In this document: piece by piece, positions 32,320-39,746 of the stretch | How the letters are laid out: every line of letters begins with the position of its first letter | Position numbering within the stretch: position 1 is the first letter of the stretch | Assembly (NCBI GenBank): GCA_028866785.1 | Contig: JAGWHN010000001.1 | Location: 1 to 56,998 of the forward strand | DNA: 56,998 nucleotides | Direction: 5' to 3' | Source of the DNA: Microcaldota archaeon | GTDB lineage: Archaea; Micrarchaeota; Micrarchaeia; Micrarchaeales; CABMGC01 | Program-made: the position numbers and the translations under genes | The notes under the pieces: model-generated | The model's input: only the letters and a program-made list of their open reading frames with translations | Told to the model about the DNA's origin: nothing | The model's database searches: none

Positions 32320-32450
32320 CCTACCAATCTGCAAAATATTTTTCGAGTAAATAGCCCTTTAAACATTAACTGATTAGAGACTACTAATTTAAGTAATTAC
32401 CATTCTGAATAAAAATATTTAAATGCGAGTATGAGTTCAAAGGGTCTTTT

Positions 32451-34058
32451 ATGGCGGTCAAAAAAGTAAGGGTCGAGGAGCAGGAATCCGTGGGCAGGAG
32501 GGCCACAAGGACATTCTTTGCAAGCGTGGCGGGGAAGTTCGCCGCGATGCTCATCACCACCGCCACATTCATACTGGTCGCAAGGCTGCTTGGCCCATCA
32601 AGCTACGGGATCTTCACGATCGCGATCGGATACGCCTCGTTTGTTGGGGCCGTGGGCATATTCGGCATCGCTGCATACTTTGACAGGAACATCTCTTACA
32701 GGAGCTACAAAAAAGACGTTGCGGGGATGTCAAGGGTGATCGCAAACGGATACTCGATCGTTGTCCCGATTGCAATGATCCTAACGATTATAGGGATCGG
32801 GCTCAGCGGGTACATTGCAAACCAGATACTCATCAACTCCGGGATAGAGGGCACCAGCCTTGTGCTTGTCTCGCTTGACATCCTCTTCAGCACGATCTGG
32901 GGTGCTTCCTACTCCGCGCTTGTGGGATTTGGAAAGGGGAAGGCAGCCTCCTTCACCATTGTAGTGCTCGGGCTGGTGCAGCTTATACTCGGGATCGGGC
33001 TCATTTACCTAGGCTATGGGGTGAACGGCGCGATAACTGGAGTCCTTGTGGGAGATGCGGTTGGATTTTTGATGACCTCGTACTATGTCTACAGCTCGCT
33101 TAGGGGCTTTGGGGAGGTGAGGATAAAGCTGCCGGGAGTCGATGAGATGAAGAAGACGCTCAAGTTTGCCCTCCCGCTTGCGACAAACAACCTCCTGCAG
33201 ACGGGCACAGCAAACTTCGCGACGCTCTTCCTGAGCATCTACGCCTCCGACTTCATACTTGGGAACTACGGAATAGCATTCAAGGGGGTCGGGATAATAA
33301 ACGTGGTCTACGGGACGCTTGCGATAGTGCTCATACAGTCCTTCTCAACATTCATCTCACTGAAGAAGACAAAGGAGGAGCTCGCAAAGCACTTCAACAG
33401 CACGCTCACCTACTCGCTTCTGCTGAACCTGCCGATAATCGTCTTCGTTGGGGTGTTCGCGCAGCCCCTTGTCTACCTTTTCTTCGGATCAAGCTTCTCG
33501 CTTGCACCCCTTTACCTCACGCTGGTCGCGCTTGCGCTAGCCCTTGGAATAACCAACTCCTTCGCGGCAAGCTTCTTCATCGCGGCAGGGAAGACTGGCG
33601 AGCTGATGAGGATTTCGGTAATCACCATGATAGTGAATATCGCGATGCTACTGCTGCTCGTCCCAGCATACACCGCTATTGGAACAATTGTGGCGCTCTT
33701 CATGGTAGGGATTGTCACAAACGTGGCCCTCTTCGCGCTTAGCTTGAGAAGGAACTTCGGAATAGCAATAGACTTCAGGAGGATGCTCAACCTCTTTGTG
33801 GCAAGCGCAGTCATGGCGATGATTCTCTCCACAATTCTCTCAATCCAAAACAATGCGCTAGAGCTGATTTTAGGGATAGCGGGAATAATTGTAATTTACC
33901 CACCCCTTCTTGTGATATTCAGGGGCATAGACTCGCAGGTGCTCGACGAGCTTTCGCACCTGGTGGCGCTGATACCTATAATAGGAAGAACCTCAAAACA
34001 GTTTGAGGCGTACGCGCGCTTCTTCGTGAACCTTCTTGACAAAGGCCCGTCAAAGTGA
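32451..34058 (+). CDS. Wzx/MATE-type polysaccharide flippase
   Basis: The 535-residue protein has about 14 hydrophobic spans. The start (RRATRTFFASVAGKFAAMLITTATFILVARLLGPSSYGIF) is the classic polysaccharide biosynthesis (RfbX/Wzx) signature, and the second half again contains GxxxAxxxFSLAPLY-like elements. Such proteins flip lipid-linked glycans across the membrane. The GT2 gene starts 4 nt downstream, so an operon is likely. A Lys/Glu-rich start (VKKVRVEEQESVGRR) precedes the first span. Confidence 0.85.
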   Translation: MAVKKVRVEEQESVGRRATRTFFASVAGKFAAMLITTATFILVARLLGPSSYGIFTIAIGYASFVGAVGIFGIAAYFDRNISYRSYKKDVAGMSRVIANGYSIVVPIAMILTIIGIGLSGYIANQILINSGIEGTSLVLVSLDILFSTIWGASYSALVGFGKGKAASFTIVVLGLVQLILGIGLIYLGYGVNGAITGVLVGDAVGFLMTSYYVYSSLRGFGEVRIKLPGVDEMKKTLKFALPLATNNLLQTGTANFATLFLSIYASDFILGNYGIAFKGVGIINVVYGTLAIVLIQSFSTFISLKKTKEELAKHFNSTLTYSLLLNLPIIVFVGVFAQPLVYLFFGSSFSLAPLYLTLVALALALGITNSFAASFFIAAGKTGELMRISVITMIVNIAMLLLLVPAYTAIGTIVALFMVGIVTNVALFALSLRRNFGIAIDFRRMLNLFVASAVMAMILSTILSIQNNALELILGIAGIIVIYPPLLVIFRGIDSQVLDELSHLVALIPIIGRTSKQFEAYARFFVNLLDKGPSK

Positions 34059-34062
34059 TTGA

Positions 34063-34767
34063 TTGAACAACCAGCAAACAACAATAGTCCTGCCTACATA
34101 CAACGAGGCGAAGAACATAGGAAGGCTGATCAGCGCGCTCCTAAAGAGCTATCCTGGGATAAACGTGCTGGTCGTTGATGACGGATCGAAGGACTCGACT
34201 CTCACGGTCGTGAGGAAGATAAAGAGGCACTACCGCAACGTCGACTTCATCGACAGGGCAAGGATGAAGCTGGTCAGGGGGCTCACAAACAGCGTGGTGG
34301 ACGGGATAAAGCAGGCGAGCACAAAGTACGTGATAGTGATGGACGCCGACTTCCAGCATCCGATAGACAAGATAGCGGAGATAAAAAATGCGCTTGACCA
34401 GGGCAACAAGCTGGCCATAGGGGTCAGGGCAAAGGTTCCGGGTTGGGCATTCCACAGAAAGGTAATCTCAAAGTCCCTGATTTACCTCGCATACGTAGTC
34501 CTCCTTCTGAGGAACGGAACGCGCTCGGGGGACATCTTCTCCGGATATTTCGGAACTGAAAGGAAATTCTTCATCGATGTTGAGGAAAAAAACAAGAGGA
34601 GCTTCGTGGGCGAGGGCTACAAGGTTCTCTTTGACCTGCTAAAGTGCATCAGGAACGGCTCAGTGAGGACATGCGACATACCATACGTTTTCAACGTCAG
34701 GAGCGCCGGAGAGTCAAAGGCCTCCGCAAAGCAGGTGATCGCGCTCTTCAAGTCGTTTTTCAGCTGA
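34063..34767 (+). CDS. Family 2 glycosyltransferase, dolichyl-phosphate mannose synthase-like
   Basis: The 234-residue GT-A enzyme has IVLPTYNEAKNI near the start, VLVVDDGSKDST (nucleotide-binding), VMDADFQHP (metal-binding DxD-like) and a basic helix before EGYKVLFDLLK. The family transfers a sugar from UDP- or GDP-sugar, often to dolichol or polyprenyl phosphate. It has no C-terminal membrane spans. The start is TTG 34063, 4 nt after the flippase stop. Confidence 0.85.
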   Translation: MNNQQTTIVLPTYNEAKNIGRLISALLKSYPGINVLVVDDGSKDSTLTVVRKIKRHYRNVDFIDRARMKLVRGLTNSVVDGIKQASTKYVIVMDADFQHPIDKIAEIKNALDQGNKLAIGVRAKVPGWAFHRKVISKSLIYLAYVVLLLRNGTRSGDIFSGYFGTERKFFIDVEEKNKRSFVGEGYKVLFDLLKCIRNGSVRTCDIPYVFNVRSAGESKASAKQVIALFKSFFS

Positions 34768-34787
34768 CTCTAAGCGCCAAGCAAAGC

Positions 34788-34797
34788 TTTTTATATT
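34788..34797 (+). promoter_or_regulatory. TATA-like box of the RHH-CysDN operon
   Basis: CTTTTTATAT lies about 55 nt before ATG 34848 and overlaps the left arm of the inverted-repeat operator, so a bound regulator would block it. The implied leader is about 30 nt. Confidence 0.45.
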
Positions 34798-34837
34798 GCA
34801 TATGGTATAATGTTATAACATTACAATACATGCAATA
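34794..34837. promoter_or_regulatory. Two-fold symmetric operator candidate upstream of the RHH gene
   Basis: A perfect 16-bp palindrome TAATGTTATAACATTA (34808-34823) is flanked, after 6 nt on each side, by the inverted 8-bp arms TATTGCAT (34794-34801) and ATGCAATA (34830-34837). The whole is symmetric about 34815/34816. It spans the TATA box and the expected transcription start, and ends 10 nt before the ATG of the ribbon-helix-helix gene, so it is a strong candidate for autoregulation. Confidence 0.7.
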
Positions 34838-34847
34838 ATTGATTTTT

Positions 34848-35087
34848 ATGGCGAAGGAAAAAGGGGCGCTTAAGAGGAAATACACCACAATCACCATACC
34901 TACCCCGCTCTTTGACAGGATAAAGCTGAGTATAAAGGAGACGGGATTCTCCTCTGTCTCTGACTATGCGACATACATACTGAGGGACACAACCGCAAAG
35001 CTCAACTCCGCAAAGGGGAAAAAGGCAAAGAAGACAAAGGAGGAGGACGAGGTCATAAGCAAGCTCAGGGCGCTTGGATACATTTAA
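34848..35087 (+). CDS. Ribbon-helix-helix-type DNA-binding protein
   Basis: The 79-residue protein (ATG 34848) has the ribbon-helix-helix pattern: a basic start, a short strand TTITIP, then FDRIKLSIKETGFSSVSDYATYILRD helices. Such dimers bind palindromic operators. A Lys-rich linker follows and the protein ends DEVISKLRALGYI. The CysD protein downstream ends MEKLRALGYM; the underlying 23 nt are identical. It leads a four-gene operon with an unknown protein, cysD and cysN and lies behind a symmetric operator. It is likely the operon regulator. Confidence 0.75.
   Translation: MAKEKGALKRKYTTITIPTPLFDRIKLSIKETGFSSVSDYATYILRDTTAKLNSAKGKKAKKTKEEDEVISKLRALGYI
35061..35083 (+). repeat. 23-bp direct repeat, copy 1 (end of RHH gene)
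   Basis: These 23 bases, encoding KLRALGY and part of the next codon, are repeated exactly at 36165-36187 in the end of cysD. Both copies are in the same frame and at the extreme C-terminus of their protein. Confidence 0.85.
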
Positions 35088-35095
35088 GGGATTTG

Positions 35096-35398
35096 ATGAA
35101 GAGCACAAAACAAAATTTCAACGATATTGCGCAAAGGCTCTGGAAGGACCAGAGCGAGGATAATTGGGAGGCGCTTGCGGGGGCACTCAAGAAGAGCAAC
35201 GTGAAGTACTACAGGGTGATGTTCGCGAAGAAGAGCAAGCTGAACAAGATAGAGGACCTAAGGAAGTCCTACGCGCAGCTCTACGACTCAAAGTACAAGA
35301 CGGTCGCAAAGATTCCGCTCTTCAAAAAGATGAAGGGGGGGATGGAGGGGGCCACAATCTACCTGAAGGGCCTGCAGGTAAACAACAAGGGGATTTGA
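35096..35398 (+). CDS. Hypothetical protein between RHH regulator and CysD
   Basis: The 100-residue protein (ATG 35096, 8 nt after the RHH stop; the adjacent in-frame ATG at 35093 is also possible) is very basic and helical: NFNDIAQRLWKDQSEDNWEAL at the start, then KKSNVKYYRVMFAKKSKLNKIEDLRK and a Gly/Lys-rich end. No Cys, no membrane span and no known motif. It is 4 nt before cysD, so it may work with sulfate activation or with the regulator. I do not recognise the family. Confidence 0.6.
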   Translation: MKSTKQNFNDIAQRLWKDQSEDNWEALAGALKKSNVKYYRVMFAKKSKLNKIEDLRKSYAQLYDSKYKTVAKIPLFKKMKGGMEGATIYLKGLQVNNKGI

Positions 35399-35402
35399 TA
35401 TT

Positions 35403-36191
35403 ATGATAAAACAAGACTTGAAGACGCTAGAGGAAAAGAGCATTTACGTGATACGCGAGGCGAAGATAAAGTTTGGGAAGGTCGCTGCGCTTTGGAGCAT
35501 GGGCAAGGATTCAACAGCCATGCTTGCGCTAACAAGGAAGGCATTCCTAGGAAAAGTTCCATTCCCTGTGATCCACATAGACAACGGAATTGATTTCCCT
35601 GAGACGTACCAGTTCAGGGAGGAGCTCACAAAGAAGTGGAACCTCGATCTGATTGTCGCAAAGAGCAAGATAAAGCCGGAGATGTCCGGATTCGCCTGCT
35701 GCGGAGCGAACAAGACGGTCGAGCTAAAGAAGGTGATGAAGGAGTATGGATTCGACGCGCTTATAGTCTCCATTCGAAGGGACGAGCACGGAATCCGCGC
35801 AAAGGAGAGGTACTTCTCGCCAAGGAACGAGAAGTTCAAGTGGAACTACAAGGACCAGCCTGCGGAGCTTTGGGATGACTACTCCTCAAAGCTTGATGAC
35901 AAGGGGCACATAAGGATACACCCTCTCCTTGACTTCAACGAGATAGACATCTGGAACCTCATCAAAAAGGAGAAGGTGCCGATGAACCCGCTATACTTTG
36001 CAAGGAACGGCTACAGGTACAGGAGCCTTGGATGCACGCACTGCACCGTCCCGCTCAAGTCAAACGTGAAGGACGTCAATGGAATAATCAAGGAGCTTGA
36101 GAGCACAAAGGTGGAGGAAAGGTCGGGAAGGCAGCAGGACAAGGAAAAGGCCTATGTGATGGAAAAGCTCAGGGCGCTTGGATACATGTGA
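35403..36191 (+). CDS. cysD: Sulfate adenylyltransferase subunit 2 (CysD), N-type PP-loop
   Basis: The 262-residue protein has the PP-loop WSMGKDSTAML (about 31-41), the FPVIHIDNGIDFPET strand, GFDALIVSIRRDEHGIRAKERYFSPR (family-specific RRDExxxRAKER), the ELDIWNLI-like FNEIDIWNLI and the LGCTHCTVPLKS end. It activates sulfate to APS with the CysN GTPase. This signature excludes DndC and PAPS reductase (CysH) alternatives. The C-terminus MEKLRALGYM is like the usual CysD KKREGYF end. The cysN start lies 4 nt downstream. Confidence 0.9.
   Translation: MIKQDLKTLEEKSIYVIREAKIKFGKVAALWSMGKDSTAMLALTRKAFLGKVPFPVIHIDNGIDFPETYQFREELTKKWNLDLIVAKSKIKPEMSGFACCGANKTVELKKVMKEYGFDALIVSIRRDEHGIRAKERYFSPRNEKFKWNYKDQPAELWDDYSSKLDDKGHIRIHPLLDFNEIDIWNLIKKEKVPMNPLYFARNGYRYRSLGCTHCTVPLKSNVKDVNGIIKELESTKVEERSGRQQDKEKAYVMEKLRALGYM
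36165..36187 (+). repeat. 23-bp direct repeat, copy 2 (end of cysD)
   Basis: Identical to 35061-35083 in the RHH gene. It encodes the CysD C-terminal residues KLRALGY. Confidence 0.85.
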
Positions 36192-36195
36192 TTGC

Positions 36196-37416
36196 ATGCT
36201 GGTCAAGAACATAACGCTTCTCGGTCACAAGGACCACGGAAAGTCGACGCTAATTGGAAACCTGATGATCCTGACGAAATCGGTCACCGACACCAGGATA
36301 AATGAAGCCAAGAAGACGAGCAAGAGCCTCGGGAGGCAGTTTGAGCCGGGGTACATACTTGACAGCTTCTACGAGGAGCGAGAGCAGGAGATGACAATCG
36401 ACACCACAAGGGCTGAGATGGTACACAAGGAGCTGGCGTTCGCATTCATCGACGTTCCGGGGCACGAGGAGCTGATAAAAAACATGATCAGCGGAGCATC
36501 CTACGCCGAGATTGCGCTGCTGATCGTCTCTGCAAAGCAGGAAGAGGGAATCAGGGACCAGACAAAGAGGCACATCTTCATCGCAAGGATGCTTGGAATA
36601 GAAAAGCTTGTGGTTGCAGTAAACAAGATGGATTTGATTGGGTACAGCAAGGAAAAATTTGACGGAATTGTCGCAGAACTTCGAAGATTCATAGAAAAAA
36701 TAGGATTCACAGACAAAGATGTCTATTTTGTGCCAACTTCCGCATACAACGGGGACAACTTGATCAAGAAGAGCAAGAACATTAAATGGTACAAGGGGAA
36801 AACCTTGGTGGATCTGCTTTACATCAATGCAAAGATTGAAGACAGGAGCAAGGTGAACGGGCCGCTCAGGGCAATCGCCCAAGGGTTCATAGACTCTAAT
36901 CGCGAGACGGTTGTCGGGAAGGTCATAAGCGGTAAGGTGAGCGTCGGAAGCGAGGTCACGCTGCTCCCATTCGGCGACAAGGAGAAAGTGACATCGATTG
37001 CGGTAAAGGGAAAGAACGTGAGGAGCGCGACGGTGAATGATGATGTCGCAATAAGATTCGGAAAACCGGTAAACCAGAACATACGCGGAGCGATAATTGC
37101 AGGAAGGGACGAGAAGCCAATTGTGACAAGCTCAATTGAGTCCACTATATTCGTAACGGGGAAAATAAAAGGCAATCTTGTCGTGAAGGTGAATGGCAAG
37201 GAGATAAAGTGCAAAAAGCTTGAGGTATTGAAGCACATAGACACGACAAACGGAAACGTCACGAGCGAGAAGAAGGCTGATGAGCTAAATGCGATAAGGG
37301 CAAAATTAACCCTCGAAACAAAAATTCCAGTTGAGAAGTTTGAGGACGTGAAGGAACTTGGGAGGTTTGTTCTCTATTCGGACAAGAAGTTTGCCGGAAT
37401 AGGAATAGTATTATGA
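36196..37416 (+). CDS. cysN: Sulfate adenylyltransferase subunit 1 (CysN-type GTPase)
   Basis: The 406-residue translation-factor-like GTPase has G1 GHKDHGKST (about 10-18), G3 DVPGHEEL and G4 NKMD, and a beta-barrel domain 2-3 with lower similarity. EMTIDTTRAEM resembles the CysN switch I (EGITxxDVAY-type) and not the EF-1A one. Together with CysD it uses GTP hydrolysis to drive APS formation. Length is near the CysN core without the CysC kinase domain. The end overlaps the convergent unknown gene by 6 nt. SelB or EF-1A are alternatives, but the cysD context makes CysN most likely. Confidence 0.85.
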   Translation: MLVKNITLLGHKDHGKSTLIGNLMILTKSVTDTRINEAKKTSKSLGRQFEPGYILDSFYEEREQEMTIDTTRAEMVHKELAFAFIDVPGHEELIKNMISGASYAEIALLIVSAKQEEGIRDQTKRHIFIARMLGIEKLVVAVNKMDLIGYSKEKFDGIVAELRRFIEKIGFTDKDVYFVPTSAYNGDNLIKKSKNIKWYKGKTLVDLLYINAKIEDRSKVNGPLRAIAQGFIDSNRETVVGKVISGKVSVGSEVTLLPFGDKEKVTSIAVKGKNVRSATVNDDVAIRFGKPVNQNIRGAIIAGRDEKPIVTSSIESTIFVTGKIKGNLVVKVNGKEIKCKKLEVLKHIDTTNGNVTSEKKADELNAIRAKLTLETKIPVEKFEDVKELGRFVLYSDKKFAGIGIVL

Positions 37417-38169
37417 CCTGAATGCCAAGGTTATTTCAGCATCTAAATCCTTTGCGGTCTTATATGCCAGTTCCGCAGATGCAGGATTGATCAAATCGAC
37501 TGTAGATAAATTCTTTCTTGACGGAAAAACTCTTGCGTCAAAATCAAATCTCCGATTTTTAAATTTCGATCTGAATGCCCTGTTGTATTCTATAAGCAGC
37601 TCTATTCTCCTTTGAACAGACTCCGGGATGGACTTTTCAATTTCTTTAGCATCGACAGCCTCAAATTGTGCGTTCTGGCCGTTCATCTTTATTGAGATTG
37701 AACGGTGGAAGATTAGAGAATGCCTAGGATCCGTGGCCAGATGGTGCTTTCCGAATCCATAGGTAACCATTATTTCCACTCTTGGATTGTTTGCATATTT
37801 TCCGATCAGATGGAAGTCTCTCCACTCAGAATCTAGAATCCCGACAAGATTCGGATAGCCCTTTGCAGACTCGGCCTTGGTTGCAAACCTCTCCGTGACG
37901 GCTACGCCGAAGTGATAAACGGCCTTTCGGCCTTCTTTTGTTACAAGTTTATCGAACGTCTTTGCCAAACTTGCGCCTATTATTTTGTCCTCCGAAAGGT
38001 GCTTTTGAGCAATCTCAGGTTCTATTAAGACCCCGCACCTTGCCTGAGGGGAATCTACTGTTGCATAGAGCTGGTCGGTATATTTCATACCTTTTAGCTT
38101 CTGAATATCTGAATTTGAAAGCTTGGCAACTTCCTTCTTTGCAGTCTTTGAAAAATTTTCTCTTTGCAT
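37411..38169 (-). CDS. Hypothetical protein convergent with cysN
   Basis: The 252-residue protein starts at ATG 38169 (MQRENF), preceded by GGAGATCA; ATG 38202 is in frame but lies just after a TATA-like AAGTTAAATACC. It is soluble, alpha/beta, with YHFGVAVTERFATKAESAKGYPNLVGILDSEWRDFHLIGKYANNPRVEIMVTYGFGKHHLATDPRHSLIFHRS-like central region containing several His and Asp. No family is recognised. It is AT-rich compared with cysN, so it may be a later arrival. It is downstream of the phosphatase-like gene on the same strand. Confidence 0.6.
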   Translation of the reverse strand: MQRENFSKTAKKEVAKLSNSDIQKLKGMKYTDQLYATVDSPQARCGVLIEPEIAQKHLSEDKIIGASLAKTFDKLVTKEGRKAVYHFGVAVTERFATKAESAKGYPNLVGILDSEWRDFHLIGKYANNPRVEIMVTYGFGKHHLATDPRHSLIFHRSISIKMNGQNAQFEAVDAKEIEKSIPESVQRRIELLIEYNRAFRSKFKNRRFDFDARVFPSRKNLSTVDLINPASAELAYKTAKDLDAEITLAFRS

Positions 38170-38243
38170 TTGATCTCCGTTTATTTCTAAGGGGGTTTGC
38201 ATCAGGGGTATTTAACTTTTGTTCTCTTTTCGTTTGGAAAAAG

Positions 38244-39746
38244 CTACTTCACTTCGTAATACTTGAGTATTTTTGGCATGACATCGGTAACGTCAAGGTC
38301 CTTTTGGTCCACTGCAATCTTGCCCGAGGGATACACCCCAAAGATGCCAAACTTTGAGTGGTCTCCGCTCTTTGCTATTTCCGGCTTCATGAACATTGAC
38401 TTTAAGGAGAAGTACTTCACATCGACAGTGTATCCCGCTTTTACCTCAGCGAATATGTCAGGTGCTATGAATTTCTTTGTGTTTTTGTAGTACGGGTCGG
38501 CATCAAGCACATCTACAAAAAGCTTGTCTCCCTGCTTGCTTTTAACTGCCTTGAGTCTAGAGATTATCTCTGCCTTGAGCTTTTGCTTTTCTGCTTTGCC
38601 CACTATCCCCTTTGCGAACCTTGAGTCGTTTATCCAAATTGTTGAGACCACTAGGTTTGAGATTGCGGCAAATGCCTTTGTCTTTGACATATCAAGATCG
38701 TATAGGTGAATGTGGGCATAGTCATCCTTTGAGATTTGCGAGAATAGCGCAGCGGAAAGGTTGAACACCTGTCTCTTTAGCTGATGGGGCAGATGATCGT
38801 AGACTTTTCTGAGTTTCGTTGTGAGCAGCTTCTCCCTTATTGCATACCTAAGCGACATCTTGCCAGCGGCCCCATCCTTTGAGCCACTTAAGTCCTTTTG
38901 GACTGACTGCTTGAATGTGGCAAAACCCTCATCAAGCAGGAAGGTGTTGATTAGGAACTTGTCCTTTACCGGGAGTGCGCCATGGTCCGAAACCACCATC
39001 ACAACTCCGTCCTCCTTGTCTGCCATTTCTTGGACATAGTTGATGAAATTTGCAATTTCTGAATAAATCGGAAGCAGGTAATCCTTGTACTTTGGATTGT
39101 TTAGCGATGCATGCTGAATCCTGTCGGTCTCGGTGAAGCAGACGTACACGAAGTCGTACTCGTGCATGTCCATCATCTCCTTTGCGATCTTCGATCGGAC
39201 CCTGATGCCGTCCGCGTATATCTTCGAGCTCCTCTCAAGGCTCATCTTGCCAGACATCATGTCCTTTTCGATGTCCGCCTCCCCGTAGAAGTTGTGTTTC
39301 TTCATGAGGGACTCGAGCTCGCTGTTGCTTGGCTTTGAGCGGAATGGGAAGCCGGTTATCATGTCTATGTTCTTGTGCCTCTGGATCTTCACGTCCGTAG
39401 CAGGGGTTATTACAAGGCACTTGTATCCCGCCTTTGCAAGCCTCTCCCAAAACGGCGGAACGGCTTCCGGATCGTAGAATGCAAGGTCTGGCGCGTACTC
39501 CCTCTTCATGTGGAAAAAGTCCGGGACTCCGTGCTCTCCCGGATGGACTCCCGTATAAATTGAGGGCCACGCAGGGCCCGTCATGGGAGGCATAGTTGAC
39601 TCGAGCTCGACTATTTTTCCCTGCTTTAGGAATCGCTCAAAGCCCTTGAGGTGCCCGAACTCCTTGATCAGCCAGAGCGGGGCTGAGTCAATCCCTATTA
39701 AGTATAATTTCTTCCTCTTCTCACTTTTTTTCGACAAAGAAGTCAC
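38244..39746 (-). CDS. Alkaline phosphatase-superfamily phosphodiesterase/nucleotide pyrophosphatase-like protein
   Basis: The 500-residue protein has the type I phosphodiesterase pattern: LYLIGIDSAPLWLI (metal Asp), TMPPMTGPAWPSIYTGVHPGEHGV (nucleophile Thr region), FTETDRIQH and VVSDHGALP (metal His/Asp). Family members hydrolyse phosphodiesters or transfer phospho-groups, and related archaeal genes sit in glycan clusters. The start is GTG 39746, overlapping the upstream carbamoyltransferase by 26 nt. It has no signal peptide or membrane span, so it seems to act in the cytoplasm. Confidence 0.85.
   Translation of the reverse strand: MTSLSKKSEKRKKLYLIGIDSAPLWLIKEFGHLKGFERFLKQGKIVELESTMPPMTGPAWPSIYTGVHPGEHGVPDFFHMKREYAPDLAFYDPEAVPPFWERLAKAGYKCLVITPATDVKIQRHKNIDMITGFPFRSKPSNSELESLMKKHNFYGEADIEKDMMSGKMSLERSSKIYADGIRVRSKIAKEMMDMHEYDFVYVCFTETDRIQHASLNNPKYKDYLLPIYSEIANFINYVQEMADKEDGVVMVVSDHGALPVKDKFLINTFLLDEGFATFKQSVQKDLSGSKDGAAGKMSLRYAIREKLLTTKLRKVYDHLPHQLKRQVFNLSAALFSQISKDDYAHIHLYDLDMSKTKAFAAISNLVVSTIWINDSRFAKGIVGKAEKQKLKAEIISRLKAVKSKQGDKLFVDVLDADPYYKNTKKFIAPDIFAEVKAGYTVDVKYFSLKSMFMKPEIAKSGDHSKFGIFGVYPSGKIAVDQKDLDVTDVMPKILKYYEVK

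Noticed and set aside
35403..36191. DndC-type phosphorothioation enzyme or PAPS reductase
   Set aside because: The RRDExxxRAKER motif and the adjacent CysN GTPase identify CysD. No dnd partner genes are present.
36250..36882. 210-codon minus-strand frame over cysN
   Set aside because: Antisense shadow of the CysN GTPase motifs, with no promoter and no recognisable product.
36196..37416. SelB or EF-1A identity of the GTPase
   Set aside because: The gene follows cysD within 4 nt and lacks the expected EF-1A length. No SECIS-like element or other selenium gene was seen. CysN fits better, but SelB is not fully excluded.
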